Of a stretch of DNA of 5,698 bases, positions 5,102-5,698 are shown in pieces. Source of the stretch: an uncultured Lachnospiraceae bacterium. Lineage in GTDB: Bacteria; Bacillota; Clostridia; Lachnospirales; Lachnospiraceae. How positions within the stretch are numbered: the first letter of the stretch is position 1; each line of letters starts with the position of its first letter. Position numbers and translations under genes: made by a program. Below the pieces are notes generated by a model. It was not told where the DNA came from, made no database searches, and saw only the letters and a program-made list of their open reading frames with translations. The DNA lies in the NCBI GenBank assembly GCA_900555195.1, contig USKC01000211.1, forward strand, positions 1-5,698, read 5' to 3'.

Positions 5102-5698
5102 ATGATAATACAGAGCAAAAGAGTATGGATTGCGGGTCAGTTTATGGAAGCGCAGCTGGAGGTGGAGGCGGGCAGAATTCTCGCTATCCATCCTTACGGG
5201 ACGTTTCCTGCGGATACAGATTATGGAAACAATCGGATCCTTCCGGGATTTATTGATGTGCATACGCATGGGGCCTATGGATTTGATACGAATGATGCTG
5301 TGCCGGAAGGGCTGCGGGAATGGATGAGAAGGATTCCGGAGGAAGGCGTAACATCCATTCTTCCTACAACCGTGACACAGATGCCGGACGTGCTCACGAA
5401 GGCACTTACGAATGTGGCTTCCGTCGTACGGGAGGGATATGAAGGAGCGCAAATTCTGGGCGTTCATTTTGAAGGGCCTTATCTGGATATGGAATATAAG
5501 GGGGCGCAGCCTCCGGAAGCCATAGCGAAACCCAGCGTGGAGCAGTTTCAGGAATACCAGAAGGCGGCAGGCGGAAGAATTCGCTGTCTGACCCTGGCGC
5601 CGGAGGAGGATGGAGATTTTGCTCTGACCAGGTACTGCTCGGAATCAGGGGTGGTGGTGAGTATGGGGCATTCGGCGGCAGATTATGAGACAGCTCTT
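5102..5698 (+). CDS. nagA: N-acetylglucosamine-6-phosphate deacetylase, N-terminal part (cut by window edge)
   Basis: The first 199 codons are present with no stop before the window ends; the full protein should be about 380 aa. It removes acetate from GlcNAc-6-phosphate, giving the NagB substrate. After a short N-terminal beta region (1-45) comes the amidohydrolase metal motif LPGFIDVHTHGAYG, with His54 and His56. Next are HFEGPYL with metal ligand Glu124, and MGHSAADY with His190. The HxH pair resembles the two-metal Bacillus enzyme rather than E. coli NagA, which lacks these histidines. Gln136 (KGAQPP) occupies the place of E. coli His143, a residue near the substrate. The catalytic aspartate and remaining ligands lie beyond the edge. 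AAGGGA at 5089-5094 is 7 nt before ATG 5102, and nagB ends 22 nt upstream, so nagBA is one transcription unit. Confidence 0.95.
   Translation, partial: MIIQSKRVWIAGQFMEAQLEVEAGRILAIHPYGTFPADTDYGNNRILPGFIDVHTHGAYGFDTNDAVPEGLREWMRRIPEEGVTSILPTTVTQMPDVLTKALTNVASVVREGYEGAQILGVHFEGPYLDMEYKGAQPPEAIAKPSVEQFQEYQKAAGGRIRCLTLAPEEDGDFALTRYCSESGVVVSMGHSAADYETAL

Overview
The window is a tightly packed, single-strand (+) gene cluster from a low-to-mid GC Firmicute, most likely a member of the Clostridia close to Lachnospiraceae. This placement is an inference from purine-rich GGAGG ribosome binding sites, short Gram-positive-type PTS and Nag proteins (EI 538 aa, NagB 241 aa), an HPr of the type I associate with that family, and base composition near 50 % GC by eye. 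No minus-strand gene is supported.

Layout: (1) positions 1-125 are the last 40 codons of a gene entering from the left, probably the C-terminal PRD of a BglG/LicT/GlcT-type transcription antiterminator. (2) 138-620 is a free-standing glucose-type PTS EIIA. (3) 646-2262 is enzyme I (ptsI). (4) 2321-2578 is HPr. (5) A 122-nt leader with possible alternative hairpins (2579-2700) precedes (6) a membrane EIICB permease of the glucose/N-acetylglucosamine family (2701-4182). (7) A 171-nt spacer (4183-4353) holds a perfect 11-bp hairpin, a possible extended -10 promoter and a possible second hairpin abutting the next ribosome binding site. (8) 4354-5079 is glucosamine-6-phosphate deaminase (nagB). 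(9) 5102-5698 is the N-terminal 199 codons of N-acetylglucosamine-6-phosphate deacetylase (nagA), which runs off the right edge.

The genes read as one pathway. Phosphate passes from PEP to EI (His188), HPr (His15), EIIA (His82) and the EIIB domain (Cys439), and the EIIC domain brings in sugar as its 6-phosphate. NagA then deacetylates GlcNAc-6-P, and NagB converts glucosamine-6-P to fructose-6-P and ammonia. Every protein component from PEP to fructose-6-P is encoded here, so the substrate of the permease is most likely N-acetylglucosamine. That assignment rests on context and family resemblance, because no residue read here proves the specificity.

Nothing here looks like a wholly new system; it is a recognisable amino-sugar PTS locus. 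Points worth a second look are the lysine at HPr position 46 where the regulatory serine normally sits, the ptsI-before-ptsH order with EIIA and EIICB flanking them, the candidate RNA structures before the EIICB gene and before nagB, and the Gln136 substitution in NagA.
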